In this document: positions 25,208-38,469 of the stretch, piece after piece
Numbering within the stretch: position 1 is the stretch's first letter
How the letters are laid out: each line of letters opens with the position of its first letter
DNA from: Neopestalotiopsis rosae
Lineage: Eukaryota > Ascomycota > Sordariomycetes > Amphisphaeriales > Sporocadaceae
Assembly: GCA_023078685.1 (NCBI GenBank)
Contig: JALGAS010000002.1
Coordinates: forward strand, 6,014,001 to 6,078,000
Reading direction: 5' to 3'
DNA: 64,000 nucleotides
Program-made: the position numbers and the translations under genes
The notes under the pieces: model-generated
Told to the model about the DNA's origin: nothing
The model's input: only the letters and a program-made list of their open reading frames with translations
The model's database searches: none

Positions 25208-27063
25208 TTACTTTCGGACAACTCTCTCAATACCATCGCAACCCAGCTTGAGGGTCTCCATTCTGGGGCCGTACGAGAAACGGACGACTGCGATCATGTT
25301 AGCAGACATCCCGTGTGCCGATTGCTTTTTCAGACGGTGAGACTTACAGTGGTGGCAGGGACTGTCAAAGAGATCCCTACGTCTGGAGGGGTTCAGGTCG
25401 AAGAAGATACCCGGCACAACAATGACCTTCTCCTCCAGACAGGCCTGGAAGAAGTTCAGGCCGTCGGAGATGGGGCCTGGCAGACCCTCGAGATTGAGCC
25501 AGATGTAGAAGGTGCTGTCAGGCACGTACTTGATCACGAAACCCATTTCACGGAGACGCTTGATGACATAGTCGCGCTTGTCGCGGAAATGTCTCTGCAG
25601 CGCAACCATTTCCTTTTGCACAAGGGAGGGCTCGAGCATGGGAATGGCGGCCTCTTGGAAGGGAGCGTTGGCGCCACCATCGAGGTAGGAACCGCAGGAA
25701 CCGATACTGATTTCATGGTTAGTTTCGTGCGCTTGAAGTCACTAGAGTACTGCAACAGTCGTGCAGCTATGGGGGCAAGGGACAACTTACGCCTTGATGA
25801 ACTCTTTGGGACCCAGAATCCATGCGATACGCCAGCCAGGCAGACGGAATCGCTTGGTAAGACCATCGATAATCAGGACATCGTCCTCGTCGACATCCTC
25901 GACGTTCTCGGCAGCAGAAATGGTGGTACCATCGCAATTACTGGTGTAGTTGTATCCTGAGTAGAACTCGTCGCTGATCAGGGTGGCTCTGCCTCTGCAA
26001 AGGTCCTGGATCTCAGTCAACTCGGGGTTGGCCACGACACGACCGGTCGGGTTTCTGGGGTTCGATGTCAGAATGACAGAGGTTCCGCGAGCAATCTCGG
26101 CGGCAATAATGTCTGGGTGGATGTGGTAGCCGTCCTCCTCGCTCAAGGGCGTGGGAATGGCGGCAAAGTTCTTGAACAGAGACAACATTTCGTTGTAGGC
26201 GGTGTAATCAGGAATGAAGAAGCCGACGTAGGCGTTGTTCAAGACGGCAGCGATACGGATCAGACCAGCACGACCACCAGGGACAATGGCCACGTTCTCC
26301 CATGTGTATTGCGACTCCTTGCCCTTGCGGTGCATCTCGTTGTACATGTGTGCGACAGCCTCACGGAGGGGCTTGATACCGGCAGTCGGACCGTATTCTC
26401 GGGCAGCGGTGGTGACGTCAATGGTGGAAGGGCGCTGGAAGCAGCCCTCAATATCGTCCTCAACCTCGGGGGCACCCTGACCCAGGTTTGCCCACTTCTC
26501 AGGCTCCTCGAGGAAGCCATACTCGCTGGCACGTTCGGTACACCAGACTACACCGGTGGAAGCTCTGGTGGCATCGAGACCGGCGTGGGGCAGATGACCC
26601 TCGTGGGCGGCACGGAACTGACGGTGAATCTTGGAGTTTGTCTCTGTGTAGGTGAACAAGTCGTCAGCACGCGGTTCGTTTTCCCCAAGTCCATTGTCAT
26701 TGCCCCATGCCAAGGCGGGTTGCAGTATAGCTTGTCATGCACGAATTGCTTCTTGTCCCGCACTTGCCAAGATCTATGGGAGGCAATGGGTATTGTATGA
26801 ATTTGTAGTAGTAGAGTTTGTCGGATGGCAAATAGAGTTGGGCAAGCAAATGTGCAGCCAGCCGCAACTCAAGTTTGCGACTGACATTAGGCATGTAGGG
26901 GAGGAAAGGAGGATAGTTGGGCTGAAAGCAGCCAAGGGCGGCGGGATGAAAGATGAGAGCGCATACCTTGAGCACCAGCATTCTCGCCGATACTAAAACG
27001 ACGGGCAGGACGGGGCACACCCGTGTTGCGGTTCATGGAGAACTTTCTGGCGTTGAACGACAT
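25208..27063 (-). CDS. Class I/II PLP-dependent aminotransferase (ACC-synthase-like)
   Basis: Four exons: 26967-27063, 25791-26730, 25348-25706 and 25208-25287, giving 491 aa, with introns of 236, 84 and 60 bp. Fold-type I aminotransferase landmarks are in order: an Asn-Pro motif TSNPRNPTGR, ISDEFYSGYNY with the cofactor-binding Asp and Tyr, the Schiff-base lysine in DGLTKRFRLPGWR (about residue 325), and a C-terminal RFSYGPRME with the substrate-carboxylate Arg. The N-terminus starts MSFNARKFSMNR and is basic, so mitochondrial import is possible but not shown. The first intron is the least certain: its acceptor (AAG at 26731-26733) was chosen because other AGs bring stops or the wrong frame. 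It should transfer an amino group from, or eliminate from, an amino acid; the substrate cannot be told from sequence. Confidence 0.88.
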
Positions 27064-28662
27064 CTTGAACGTTTTTCTTGTTGTCGTTGCTCTGGAAAGA
27101 TGAGATGGCGACTAGGGAAGAAAAAAAATGGATTGCTACAGGTAAGTACTGTAGTGGTAAGGGTTCAATCGTAGTATTTATTCAGTGCAGATCGGATGGC
27201 CTGGAGGCAGCCTGAAAAGAAGATGCAATGGGTGGGATGCAGCACAGTTCAGTTTCAGCACGGGCTGCAAATGAAGTCGTAATGTGAATATAAACGCGAA
27301 GGACGAAGAAAAGAGCGAGTTCTCCTCTTGGCCAGGAAATGGGTGGAACAGGGCAACGGCGGCGGCGGCGTGTGCTTCTGCGTGAAGGGGATCGCGAATG
27401 ACGGAAAAAGAATTGGCTGCTAACTACTGCTCAGTGCTGCTGCAGCTTCCTTCCCTCCTGAGTCGGCACCGATTCTTTTTCGATACGAAGTGGGGTTACG
27501 TAGCTGCGGTGTGTGTCGTTGGTATCTGATCTCCGTTGCCTCCCATCTGCTTTTGTTGCAGCGTCTAATGGATATAGGGGAATGGCAATTACCTCCCCAA
27601 TCGTCTCCTGTAGTGTTTAATCTAACAGCATGGCACTTCTCTTCTTAAATCTTGTTCTCGTCTTGCCGTGTTCTCGCACTGATCTGCGTCCTGAAAGGAT
27701 CAAAACGAAACACGCACCGACCATATATAACCTTGTTACACTGCTATACACCTGTACCCTTACTTATTGTCGTAGACTGTGGAACGACGCCACCAGTCTG
27801 CAGTTTGAGCGCCCTCAATCACGAGAGGCAATTGTGTTGGTCCGATTGCCCGGACTACAAGAGTTTATCCTGCAAGGCTGGCGCCCAAGAAACGATGTTG
27901 CCAAAGGTACTCGTATATACGTGACGCCCGTAGATGGTGGTATCGGGAGTAAAAGCAGGGAAATGTTGGCTTGATTTGCCTGCGAGGCGCAATTACCTCG
28001 CCAATGAAGACACACAGAATATTGATGACGATATATGCTATATGCTACATCGGGGAAATCATCAAGTTGGACAAGAACTCATGTGTTAGATACCATGACA
28101 TGACCCTCTCTGCTGTGGATGCCATTCTTGGCAGGTATTTGAAAGTCAAGAGCTAGAATAACTCTGGATCTCCCAGATCTTGGCATCCCGAAACTGTCTT
28201 TTACCCCAGTGTGCAACAAGCCATGCGATCTCGGTCTCAGTACTAGTGCACAACTGCCGTGCGTACTGTTTGTACATTGTCAGGAGTCAAGACTCGAGAC
28301 ATGCAGACACTGGACCAGACACCAGACACCAGACATCTGGCAGCAAATGAGGGGTCGAACAATGTTATCGGCGTTGCCCCACGTCGAATCGCGGGTTTGC
28401 GAGGGGCAATTGAAGCCTGTCTGTAAGAGGCTTAGCTCAACATCTAGGTAGCAGTCCGAATTCAACGCGTCTCTGGAAATCCATTAACGCGTCCCAAGCC
28501 AAAGAAATCGTCACTATCAATGCTGAGACCAACCAAACATAGTCCTACAACGAGCTGGCAAAACAATTCAATATCACCAACGCGCATTCACTGCAGAATA
28601 TTCGAACTCGGAGACTAAGAGACGCAGTGGACCAGATCTAGAGGAATCAAGTTCCAGCAATC
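27064..28662. other. Divergent promoter region of aminotransferase and RFC genes
   Basis: About 1.6 kb between divergent starts. A short tandem of ACCAGAC units (three copies) sits near 28313-28337. No gene seen. Confidence 0.5.
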
Positions 28663-29861
28663 ATGGCTCTCATTGTCGACAAGCATCGGCCGCGGTCTTT
28701 GGACCAATTGACATACCATTCAGAACTCTCGGAACGGTTGCGATCATTGGTTAGTCGACGAGATCTCGCCCTTTTAATCATGACTTACTTGAATGGAACG
28801 ACTCTAATGCGGCAGTTGCCATTACCAGGCACAAAGCGGTGACTTTCCACACCTCCTCGTCTACGGTCCATCAGGTGCTGGCAAGAAAACTCGTATCGTT
28901 GCGACGCTCAAGGAGCTCTACGGTCCTGGTGTAGAGAAGATCAAGATCGATGCCCGCGTATTCCAGACAAGCAGCAACCGCAAGCTCGAGTTCAACATCG
29001 TCGCGTCCGTATATCATCTCGAGATCACCCCTTCAGACGTGGGCAACTATGACCGCGTCGTGGTACAAGATCTGCTCAAGGAGGTGGCCCAGACACAACA
29101 GGTGGACCAAAGTGCCAAACAACGGTTCAAGGTTGTGGTAATCAATGAAGCAGACCACCTGACCAGAGATGCCCAGGCAGCGTTGAGACGGACAATGGAA
29201 AAGTACAGTCCGAACTTGCGATTGATCTTGCTCGCCAACAGCACGGCCAATATCATTGCGCCCATTCGCAGTCGTACACTGCTGGTTCGTGTTGCGGCAC
29301 CGACGATTGACGAGATCAGCACGGCCTTGGCAGTCTCGGCAAAGAAGGAGGGCTGGCCAGTTGTTCCGGGTCTACACAAGAGAATCGCAGAGGAAAGCGG
29401 GCGAAATCTGAGAAAGGCCTTATTGATGTACGAGGCAGTACACGCCCAAAAGTACGTTCAAGTCGATATTCCTTGCCTTTCTGTAGTGTGATTCGTGCTA
29501 ACTTTTACGCAGCGAGAAAGTGACAGATACCACCCCAATACCACCCCCTGATTGGGAGGCTCTCATCGGCCAAATCGCCCGAGAAATCATGGACGAACAC
29601 TCGCCAGCCCGAATCTTGCAGGTCCGCGCCAAGCTCTACGATTTGCTTACGCATTGCATACCCCCGACAACTATCCTCAAGACGCTCACATTCAAGCTCA
29701 TTGCCTTGATAGACGACGACCTCAAGTGGGAGGTGATCAAGTGGTCTGCCTTTTATGAGCACCGCATCAAGATGGGCACCAAGGTCATATTTCACCTCGA
29801 GGCTTTTGTAGCCAAGTTCATGAGAATACTTGAAATGTATCTGATGCAGATGGACCTTTAA
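28663..29861 (+). CDS. rfc5: Replication factor C small subunit (yeast Rfc5, human RFC3)
   Basis: AAA+ subunit of the clamp loader that opens PCNA and places it on primer-template DNA in replication, repair and checkpoint complexes. Three exons: 28663-28749, 28829-29451 and 29513-29861, with introns of 79 bp (donor GTTAGT) and 61 bp, giving 352 aa against 354 in yeast. Visible motifs are the RFC box start ALIVDKHRPRSLDQL, Walker A GPSGAGKKT at residues 42-50, LEFNIVASVYHLEITPSD, and the Walker B region VVINEADHLTRDAQAALRR. NEAD in place of DEAD is typical of the Rfc5 branch. The C-terminal collar helices end FHLEAFVAKFMRILE, matching the yeast end. The usual SRC sensor motif reads S-R-T here. 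Assignment to the Rfc5 branch rests on the ITPSD and C-terminal blocks. Confidence 0.95.
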
Positions 29862-32800
29862 GACCGTTGTAACTATGCGGAAGAGTAATGGCGTTTGGCT
29901 TTGTTTGTTGCATATAGGGAGTTTTGACTGAGGTAGTCAGTCGATGGGTCAAAAATGTTCTGTATATGGGTGCCAAACTTTATGGCACCAGACCGTTAAT
30001 AGAGCCTGGGATTTTGGCTGAATACTTGTCCTCATGCCCAGAAGCGATTATTATGGGGTTCCTTTACATGTCACATCCGAAACGCCCGGGTTGAGCAATC
30101 GCTTACACTCGCAGAGAAGGGACTCGATAGAGCAGACCACATTGAAATCGAAAGGAAGACGACGCAGATAATCAGGTCAAGCGCTGGCATAAAGGAAGAC
30201 TGCTGGACATGATTGCCGACGAGAGACGGTCAAACAGTCTCAAATCTTCGGGCCGGCGCTTGGCGTCCTTCCGTTCGGCCTCGGGCCTTGGATCCTGTTC
30301 TTTGATCATGCCATGCTGGTGGGCATGCATGCCGTGTCATTGGATGCAGGGAGCAATGTTACTATAATGCTAAAATGAGTGCAAGAATTTTGAAGAACTC
30401 GCGAGCAAAGGGAGATAATGATAATTTCCTTTGCTTCTCACTCCCATCTGTGTCAACGAAATATCACAATCTACGGAACCTACACATCTAACCTTAGGTT
30501 AGATCCATGATGTAAGCCGGAGCAGCGCATACGGCGGGCCTTGTCCGCGGCACTCAAGTTTGCACTAATGTAGTATCTAGTGATCCAGGTCTGACTTTCC
30601 CAGAACCTTGCTCTAGTGAATAGCGTAGAATGGAAAAGAGCCAAATGGCTGAAGGGAAGCGGCCAAAAGTGGTTGTTGGAATAACCGAGGCCTAGTAATT
30701 GGCGGTGATTCGGGCGACGGCGAGCGGGACCTAAGAGCTGTGAAGAGCAAATGTTCTTATTTTCTTTAGGCCACCCACCCACGATCTTGCCCATATGATG
30801 ATTTACAAGTGGGAAATATTTAGCCGCATGAAGATAAAGCGAGAGAGTCCCTTGGGAATATCGGGGTCTGGAGGGGGGGTCTCCCGCCTGATGGGTTTGA
30901 ACCTCACGTGGGGTCATCTAGTCCAGTATTGATGGTACTGGGGAAGTTACAGAAGTCGGGATCCCGCAGTTTTCCTTATATCAACCAGTCTGTTGCTATC
31001 AGGCTCACCTTTTTAATGATTGCAACGTATCATACGCCAGTGGTCATTTATCTGGGCGCTTCGTGCTGGGTGTGTCAAAACTACGTACTCTGTACGCAGC
31101 TTGCAACAACACTTGTTCAAAAGACTGATGTCAATGGGCTGATCAGAGGCAATAGTCTAGAATAGTGCAGTACCGGCACGGCAGTAAAAGCACGCTCGTT
31201 AGAATGGAAAAGAAAAACAGGCAAAGAACTAGAAGCCCGAAAGTGCTTTGCTCATCGGCCCACTTCTTTTCGACTACGCTGGTTCGCCAAGGTCAGCCAC
31301 CCATCACTCGGCGATGCATATGATGCTTCCCCGCGTTTCTGGAGACTCTGGAGACCCTTGGCGAAAGGGAGAACGGAAGACCAAAAAAGTCTAGGTTGGC
31401 CTGTTCATGTGTGCGTGTGCTGTTTTGGTGAGTACGTAGCCGGTACGGTAGGCCAAAGCGTCCTTTGGGTTGAAAGATCAAATCCATCCTGCTGATCAAT
31501 TGCCCTGGGAGACTACGTACTAGGTTTAGGGGGGTCGTCGGACGACTGGGAGGCCTTGGCCTTGTTATCCTGTCGATTGCCCTTAATATATGCAAGATAT
31601 GCAACACGGGTGCAGAAGAAAGAGTGGTCCTTGGTCTGAATACAGTAGCTTGCTGCTTTGATAGAGTTAACTCGCGTAACGCTGTGATGATATGATGCGA
31701 GAGTCGCATAGTCCCCTTGCTGAGAGCCCTGGAAATGTCCAGGCAGTATGCTGTTGGATACAAACAATGTAACCTCCCCCCAGTATTATTGCTTTTGCCC
31801 TTGCCCTGTACACCGTATCATGAAAGTGTCCCATCTTTAAAAATGGTTGACCCGAATTGGCGGCACGCTTTCCCCATAGATTATGTACAGCACTGGAAAG
31901 GATGACAGATACCAACTCGGTGTCTGTGCCAGAGAGCCACAGTTGAGCATAGTCGTACGTTGCTAGGTAGGTACCCGTAGTAAAGGTACGCGATATGATG
32001 TACTTGCTTCCAAGCCTTTGAGATGCGGGGTTAAGGGCCTGGGGGCCGGTACGAACGTGCATATTTGAAATATGCCCAACCCAACTGCCATGCAATAATT
32101 TGGAAGCACCAAGCATTGAACAGGGATTCCGGGGGAGGAAGATCATAGGCATAGGGAGTAGAGAAAAAAACCGCGCGCCCAGGGATTTGTACTTCCTATC
32201 AACCGGATTACGCCTGAACAGACAGCAGAACAGGTGGGAAAGAGAACGGTAAACCAGAAGCCTAAAGGGTACCTACCTTACCTACTACACACCAAAGGCA
32301 GAGCCGCCCGCCCTACATCGGCGCCGTTCAACTTTGCTGCTGAAAAGGTTGCGCGATTTCAGGTTACTAAAAAGAGAGTGGACTTGCCTACGCTTTAGTT
32401 TTTTAGTTTTATTTTATAATGTCCTTGAATAATCGAACTCTTGTAGACTGGATTTACGCAATTTCACGTAATAGGTAACATAGCTCTTTCGTAGCAGGCA
32501 TGGGTTTCATTCTTCTCTTCCCGCCAAAGGGTCTCATTTCAACCCGCAGCTCGCGTGTTTCTTCGGGCCGGGCAACATTTCAGAATCGAGAGTTGTCGTC
32601 GGCAACATGGTTCGCATGGATTGGGGCGCTCGCCTGCCCACACGGAAAAGCTGCAGGGCCCAATCAATTCCTCTCATTGGACCTTCAGGCTGAACCATGT
32701 CAGCACTCCCGGTGGGTGCCGCTTGTCTTTTTGAGTGAGAGGCAATACAAATGGACTTTGTTGGCTTTTATTAGGTTTCCCGCATGGAGAGAGAGTTTCT

Positions 32801-33793
32801 GACACTCGAGACTCCGGCTCTGTAAAGATAACAAAAGAAGAAAAGATGTCCCGTTGTCAGCACTCTGGAATGTGCGGAAACTACCCGTCGTCTGGGGAAA
32901 ATGACAGCCTCAAAAAGACAAGGGACCAAATAGACCGCCGATAGCGCTAGGGGTAGATAAAATATACTATGTACACATGACAATATAGCACAAGGTCGAT
33001 TCATATATGTATATTCGGCTTCGGGCTTCGGGCATGGATGATTTATATAGTCACTGTTATCCGAAAGTGTTTGTGGAGTGTATTCTGGAATAACAATAAG
33101 ATAGTCATTCTTATTCTTGTATTCAGAAAGAATATTTAGGTAGCTGGGCTGCTGGTAGGCAAGTACACACAGTAAATGGCTCCAAACTAGAAATCCGTTG
33201 AGTAGCATCGATATCACCCGATCGGGGCATATTGTCTTCGGAGTACCAATGATTGGGGAGATTCTAGGAGATGGCTCGCGGTCGAGCGGAAGCCATCAGC
33301 GCGAATGGTCCACTGGAAGCAGAAACATCCCGGCCGTCGCATGCCACTAGCGCATATGCAGGGCCCAGAGGGAGGCACTGGAGTCTGTTATTCACCTTCG
33401 GGCCATCATTCATTATTTTGCCGTAATACAAAAACTTCCCATGCTGCTGTCTCAATCTGGCGCGCATCACTTTTTGTTTTCTCCGTTCTTCCTCCGAAGG
33501 CCTCAGATTATCTATCTCTTCTTCCTTTTTTAAACACTTTCTCATAACTATTATTACCTCCTTCCTTTGAAGAAACCGGTGGTCCTTTGTGCGCCGACTT
33601 GAAGAAGGACCAGAGAAACCATCTTTCTCCTCCGTCCCTCTCTTTGCGACTGCTGACACATTAGTACGGAGCTCAGCAAAGCAAGCTACCCTTCGTACCT
33701 ACCCCGCCTACCCTGATCTGACTTGCTTTGCCCTTGTTGGAGAGCCGAAGCGCGCAGAAGCTCAGCAGCAAGCAGCCCACCAAAAAAGGAATC
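29862..33793. other. Four-kilobase intergenic stretch upstream of acetyl-CoA synthetase
   Basis: No supportable gene. The distal part carries GTACCTACCT-like motifs (31962-31976 reversed, 32267-32288 and 33684-33712). The last 300 bases before 33794 are strongly pyrimidine-rich, as expected of a promoter and leader of a well-expressed gene. Confidence 0.45.
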
Positions 33794-36030
33794 ATGTCTA
33801 ACGGCAAGACCCCGGTGGTGGCCGAGGCCCACGAGGTCGACACCTTTCGTAAGATGCCCGTTGAGAGGCACCATGGCCCTCGAGATTATTGCCAATAGCA
33901 TGAATGAAGCATGATTGCTGACCGTGGAACGTGCTCGACAGACCCTCCGCAGAAAATGCTTGACAGTAAGGAAGCACCTAATCTTAAAAAGAAAGCCGCG
34001 AGCAAGCGAGCGAGCGAGCTCTTTTTCCCTTAATGCAGGTGAATTCAGTGGGTCTAACGTGCAATTACAGAGCACCCTAGCAAACCCCATATCGGCAGTA
34101 AGTCGGCCTACTCTAGCCGTTGTGGATGGGCGTGAGTGTCTGATAATGCATGCTCACAATCATGTTATAGGTCTGGAAGAATACCAGCAAATGTACCAAG
34201 AGTCCATCACCAACCCTGACAAGTTTTGGGGTGAGAAGGCACGAGAGCTGCTCACGTGGCAGCGTGACTTTCAAACTGTGCGCACCGGCACGCTAAGCGA
34301 CGGTGACAATGCCTGGTTCCTCGAGGGTCAACTAAATGCTTCGTATAACTGTGTCGATAGACACGCGATCAAGAACCCGGACAAGGTTGCCATCATCTAT
34401 GAGGCCGACGAGCCCCAAGATGGCCGAAACCTGACTTATGCCGAGCTTCTCCGCGAGGTGAGCAGGACTGCATGGACCCTCAAGCAAATGGGCGTCCGCA
34501 AAGGAGACACCGTTGCCATCTATCTTCCCATGATTCCCGAGGCCATCATTGCCTTGCTGGCAGTTGTCCGTATTGGTGCCATCCACTCTGTCGTCTTTGC
34601 CGGTTTCTCGTCAGACTCGCTCCGGGACCGCATCCTCGACGCCAAGTCCAAGGTCGTCATTACGACCGACGAGGGAAAGCGCGGAGGCAAGCTGATTGGT
34701 ACCAAGAAAATTGTGGATGAGGCTCTCAAGCAGTGCCCAGATGTGAACGGCGTGCTGGTCTACAAGAGGACCGGAAACCCTGACACTCCTTGGACTCCCG
34801 GCCGTGATCTGTGGTGGCACGAGGAGGTTGAGAAGTGGCCTTCGTACATTGCTCCCGAGACCATGGACTCGGAAGATCCCCTCTTCCTGCTTTACACGTC
34901 GGGATCGACGGGCAAGCCCAAGGGTGTCTTGCACTCCACTGGTGGATACCTGCTGGGTGCTGCCATGACCGGTAAATATGTCTTTGATATCCACGATGGT
35001 GATCGTTACTTCTGTGGTGGCGACGTCGGTTGGATCACTGGACACACCTATGTCCTGTACGCTCCTCTGTTGCTGGGTGTCTCGACTGTCGTCTTTGAGG
35101 GCACGCCCGCCTACCCCAACTTCTCCCGATACTGGGATATCATTGAGAAGCACCAAGTCACCCAATTCTACGTTGCACCTACGGCACTGCGACTGCTCAA
35201 GCGTGCTGGAGATGACTACGTCAAGCACAAGATGTCTCACCTCAGAGTCCTTGGCTCTGTAGGAGAACCGATTGCCGCCGAGGTCTGGAAGTGGTACTTT
35301 GAGGTTGTTGGTAAGGAGGAGGCTCACATTGTGGACGTAAGTTGTGACTGAACGACCAATTTGGGAAGAACGAAGTGAAATGCTGACAAATGGTAGACGT
35401 ACTGGCAAACCGAGACTGGCTCCAACGTCATTACACCCCTGGCTGGTGTTACTCCTACAAAGCCAGGTAGCGCATCGTTGCCCTTCTTTGGCATTGAGCC
35501 TGCCATCATCGACCCAGTTTCTGGCGAAGAGATCCACGGAAACGATGTCGAGGGAGTGCTTGCGTTCAAGCAGCCTTGGCCCAGTATGGCGAGAACCGTC
35601 TACGGCTCGCACAAGAGATATATGGACACATACCTGAATGTCTACAAGGGTTACTACGTAAGTGTTATCAGGCACTGGAAACAATTGCAAAAGCAAGAAT
35701 GCTGATTATTGTACAGTTCACCGGAGATGGTGCCGGCCGCGACCACGAGGGCTTCTACTGGATTCGTGGCCGTGTAGATGATGTCGTCAACGTGAGCGGT
35801 CACCGTCTTTCGACCGCCGAGATTGAAGCTGCTCTGATCGAGCACCACGCTATTGCCGAGGCTGCCGTCGTCGGTGTGGCTGATGAGCTCACTGGACAGA
35901 CAGTCAATGCCTTTGTGGCTATCAAGGATGGTAACGAGGCCAGTGATGCGCTCCGCAAGGAGTTCATCCTACAAGTGCGGAAGAGCATTGGTCCCTTTGC
36001 TGCACCCAAGGCAGTCTTCATCGTGCCTGA

Positions 36031-36063
<33 letters not shown>

Positions 36064-36240
36064 TCGTATTCTGAGAAAGATCTTGGCAGGAGAGCACGAT
36101 TCGATAGGCGACACGTCAACTGTGAGTCAAGTCTTGCAAACCTTGAGTAAACAATGGATGACTAACATGAGTCCTAGCTGTCCGACCCTGATGTTGTCAA
36201 CAAAATTAGTGCCATTGTGGCGGATTCGAAGAAGAAATGA
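33794..36240 (+). CDS. facA: Acetyl-CoA synthetase (acetate-CoA ligase)
   Basis: Makes acetyl-CoA from acetate, CoA and ATP through acetyl-adenylate; the fungal enzyme (Aspergillus FacA, Neurospora ACU-5) supports growth on acetate and on substrates that release it. Seven exons: 33794-33848, 33942-33965, 34071-34097, 34171-35336, 35397-35657, 35717-36121 and 36178-36240, giving 666 aa. Exons 2 and 3 are only 24 and 27 nt; together they rebuild the conserved N-terminal block DTFHPPQKMLDKHPSKPHI. The adenylate-forming core [11 protein letters not shown] is at residues 277-287, the [10 protein letters not shown] motif spans the exon 4/5 junction, and [15 protein letters not shown] carries the regulatory/catalytic lysine near residue 624. 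No organelle signal is apparent. The gene lies 2.2 kb ahead of the hydrolase/monooxygenase block on the same strand. Confidence 0.96.
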
Positions 36241-38469
36241 TGAGGCAGGAATATATATGGGAGGGAAGAGAAGAGCTACTGATACCACGATCGACATGTT
36301 TTGTCTCATGACTATTTGGGCAAGGAGCGCCTGTGATTCTGGCTGCAAAATAGACAGCTTACTGTAAAATGAAATCAATTACACATCAAAGTTTGAACGC
36401 ATTTGACCTGCTGGGAAGAGCGACATTCGCGTACAAGTGTGAATAGTTGACGGGACTCACAAAGACTCACCATTGATCATCTATCTCGGTCATTAGTCTG
36501 TATCGAGGCATGTTTGGACTCGCGTGCCAATGCCACAGGTTGGTGATGCATCAATGGTTCGTGTCATTGAAACTCTGACCAAGTAAGAGAGGAGAAGGCG
36601 CAACGAATTGCAGCGCCGCGACCGACACCGAACACGAATCTTGATAGAGAGAGGGTTCAACAGAAAGTTGCGCAAAATAGACTCGAGGGCAGATTATATT
36701 CCGTTTGTCAAGACAGATAAGGCGGTTTCCGTTTCCCCGTTTTCCCCGACCTACCCGTCTTTTCCGGGAGCGAGGAGATCATATGATGTTACTTGATGGG
36801 CTGTACGGTACATGGACGTGTATTTACGAGTATTGGATTTTTTTTTTGGACAAGATTGCGATAAGACCGTTCGCCAGAAACAGTTCGTTGGATCTTTCCA
36901 ATCGACAATCAAGTTATGGCTGCTTTGAGTTTTGGAGATCAGATGTATGCCGTGTCAAGTGTAGCCTGAGACGATTCCATCACGTCTGGAGAGGCGCTAG
37001 GCTGAGTAGATTGGCGAGCTTTGGTTCTTTTCTCTCAACCTCGAGCTTTATGCTAAACGAGGGCACACATCTCACCAAGGGTGGCGGGAGTAAGCAGGTA
37101 GAGTCGAAGGAGCGGAGGGGAAAACACCTAAACAGTGCGTATTGCTTGTTGAGGCAGAGTTGCTGTTGGATGCTCACTCGCGATGAAGGTGGAAACAAGT
37201 GAATCGAAAGGTATTCGGGTAATCCTGGGGACTGATAATCAGATCAGCCGGAGTCAAGGTCGGGCACCTCTCATGGATTATCTCTCATAGACTCTGATTA
37301 GTACGAGTACACCCGCATATGGAAAACTCATGTTATTATTTGCGATATTCATTTTTTTTCTCAATCAAAAGACGTGTAATTCTCATACCTACATGATTTC
37401 TTCTTCTTCTTTTCTTCTTCTTATTTCTCTTATTTCTTTTGAGCACAGACCTTGCTCTGCAATCCCAACTATTCCGGACTATAAGATAGCACCATGAGTC
37501 AAGGTATGATGTTGCGTAAGCCATAACTAGTAAACTATGTTCTAAAAGCCCCTGTCCAATCATTATTTGCCTTACTTTTGATATTATGCTGACCCTGTTG
37601 ATGTCAGCACTCTGACATGAGAACCGTACATCATATGCTTTACGCTGTCAGCAACTTTCAAAGTCTGTGTCACACTGGACTTATTTCTGCTCCAACTCAA
37701 CAGAGCCTCTCGACTCAGCTTATATATATAACTTTGTACCAATGCAGGGTAATGGAGCCGCTCAAGCCCTAAAAGAAGCAACATCGGAGCCATATTCTTA
37801 TTCTAATTTCATAATGAATCAATTAAAATTGTGAACAAATTGATTCGTTGATCCTTGGGTCATGTATCTTCAGTAGGACGGCTTACAATAGTTGACGATC
37901 AATGGAGATGAATGCAGTTTATTTTATACCCCGCTCGGGGGAGCCTCGGCTGGTGGTTGGCGCATACGCAACGGGGCAGCGGCTTATAGCTAGTATGATA
38001 TTTAATCCTGGTTTCTCGCGATTTGATTCAATTCATATTGCTAGTTTACAAGTGGCTTTGCATGGATGTCTTTTTGCTTCGGGCTATCGGTATGATCCAA
38101 GATCCCGTCGCCGCTTGTGTTCCTAATATGACTTTTGCCGCATACAAGCAACATCTGTGGTGTGCCGAATCAGTCTGGGTCGTGCATATGAAACCCCAAA
38201 CATTGCCGAGACTGGGCTTTGCAGGCATTATTGGCATTTGTGGCACGGTTGTTGCCGTGCGGAGGTCTGCCGCACTTATAGAGATCTTGGCATTTACTAT
38301 TGATACAGTGTGCATAACTTACCGTGGCAGCACTGTTATCGGCCTGCCTTTGCCCTTTGCGTCATGTCTTTTTTGGGGTCGGTCGCAATTATTTCGAACA
38401 TCGTCTTCTTGCCTTCTTTTTTGTCGTTTTGCAGTAGTACCTCCAGTTGCTCGGGCGTGAAATCTCACC
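36241..38469. other. Intergenic region ahead of the hydrolase gene
   Basis: No supportable gene; several open frames exist but without protein-like content. It contains pyrimidine-rich CTT repeats near 37400, a TATATATAA element near 37718, and one CCTCGG hexamer at 37944-37949. Confidence 0.45.

Noticed and set aside
25199..26800. Long plus-strand frames opposite the aminotransferase
   Set aside because: Shadows of the minus-strand gene, which has full catalytic motifs and consistent introns.
30891..30915. GGTTTGAACCTC resembling a tRNA T-arm
   Set aside because: The stem bases on either side do not pair and no A-box or acceptor stem is present at the right distance.
34611..35696. 361-codon minus-strand frame
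   Set aside because: Antisense shadow of acetyl-CoA synthetase, running through its introns and without domain content.
36705..37202. 165-codon frame downstream of acetyl-CoA synthetase
   Set aside because: Low protein likeness and no conserved motif; the region reads as intergenic.
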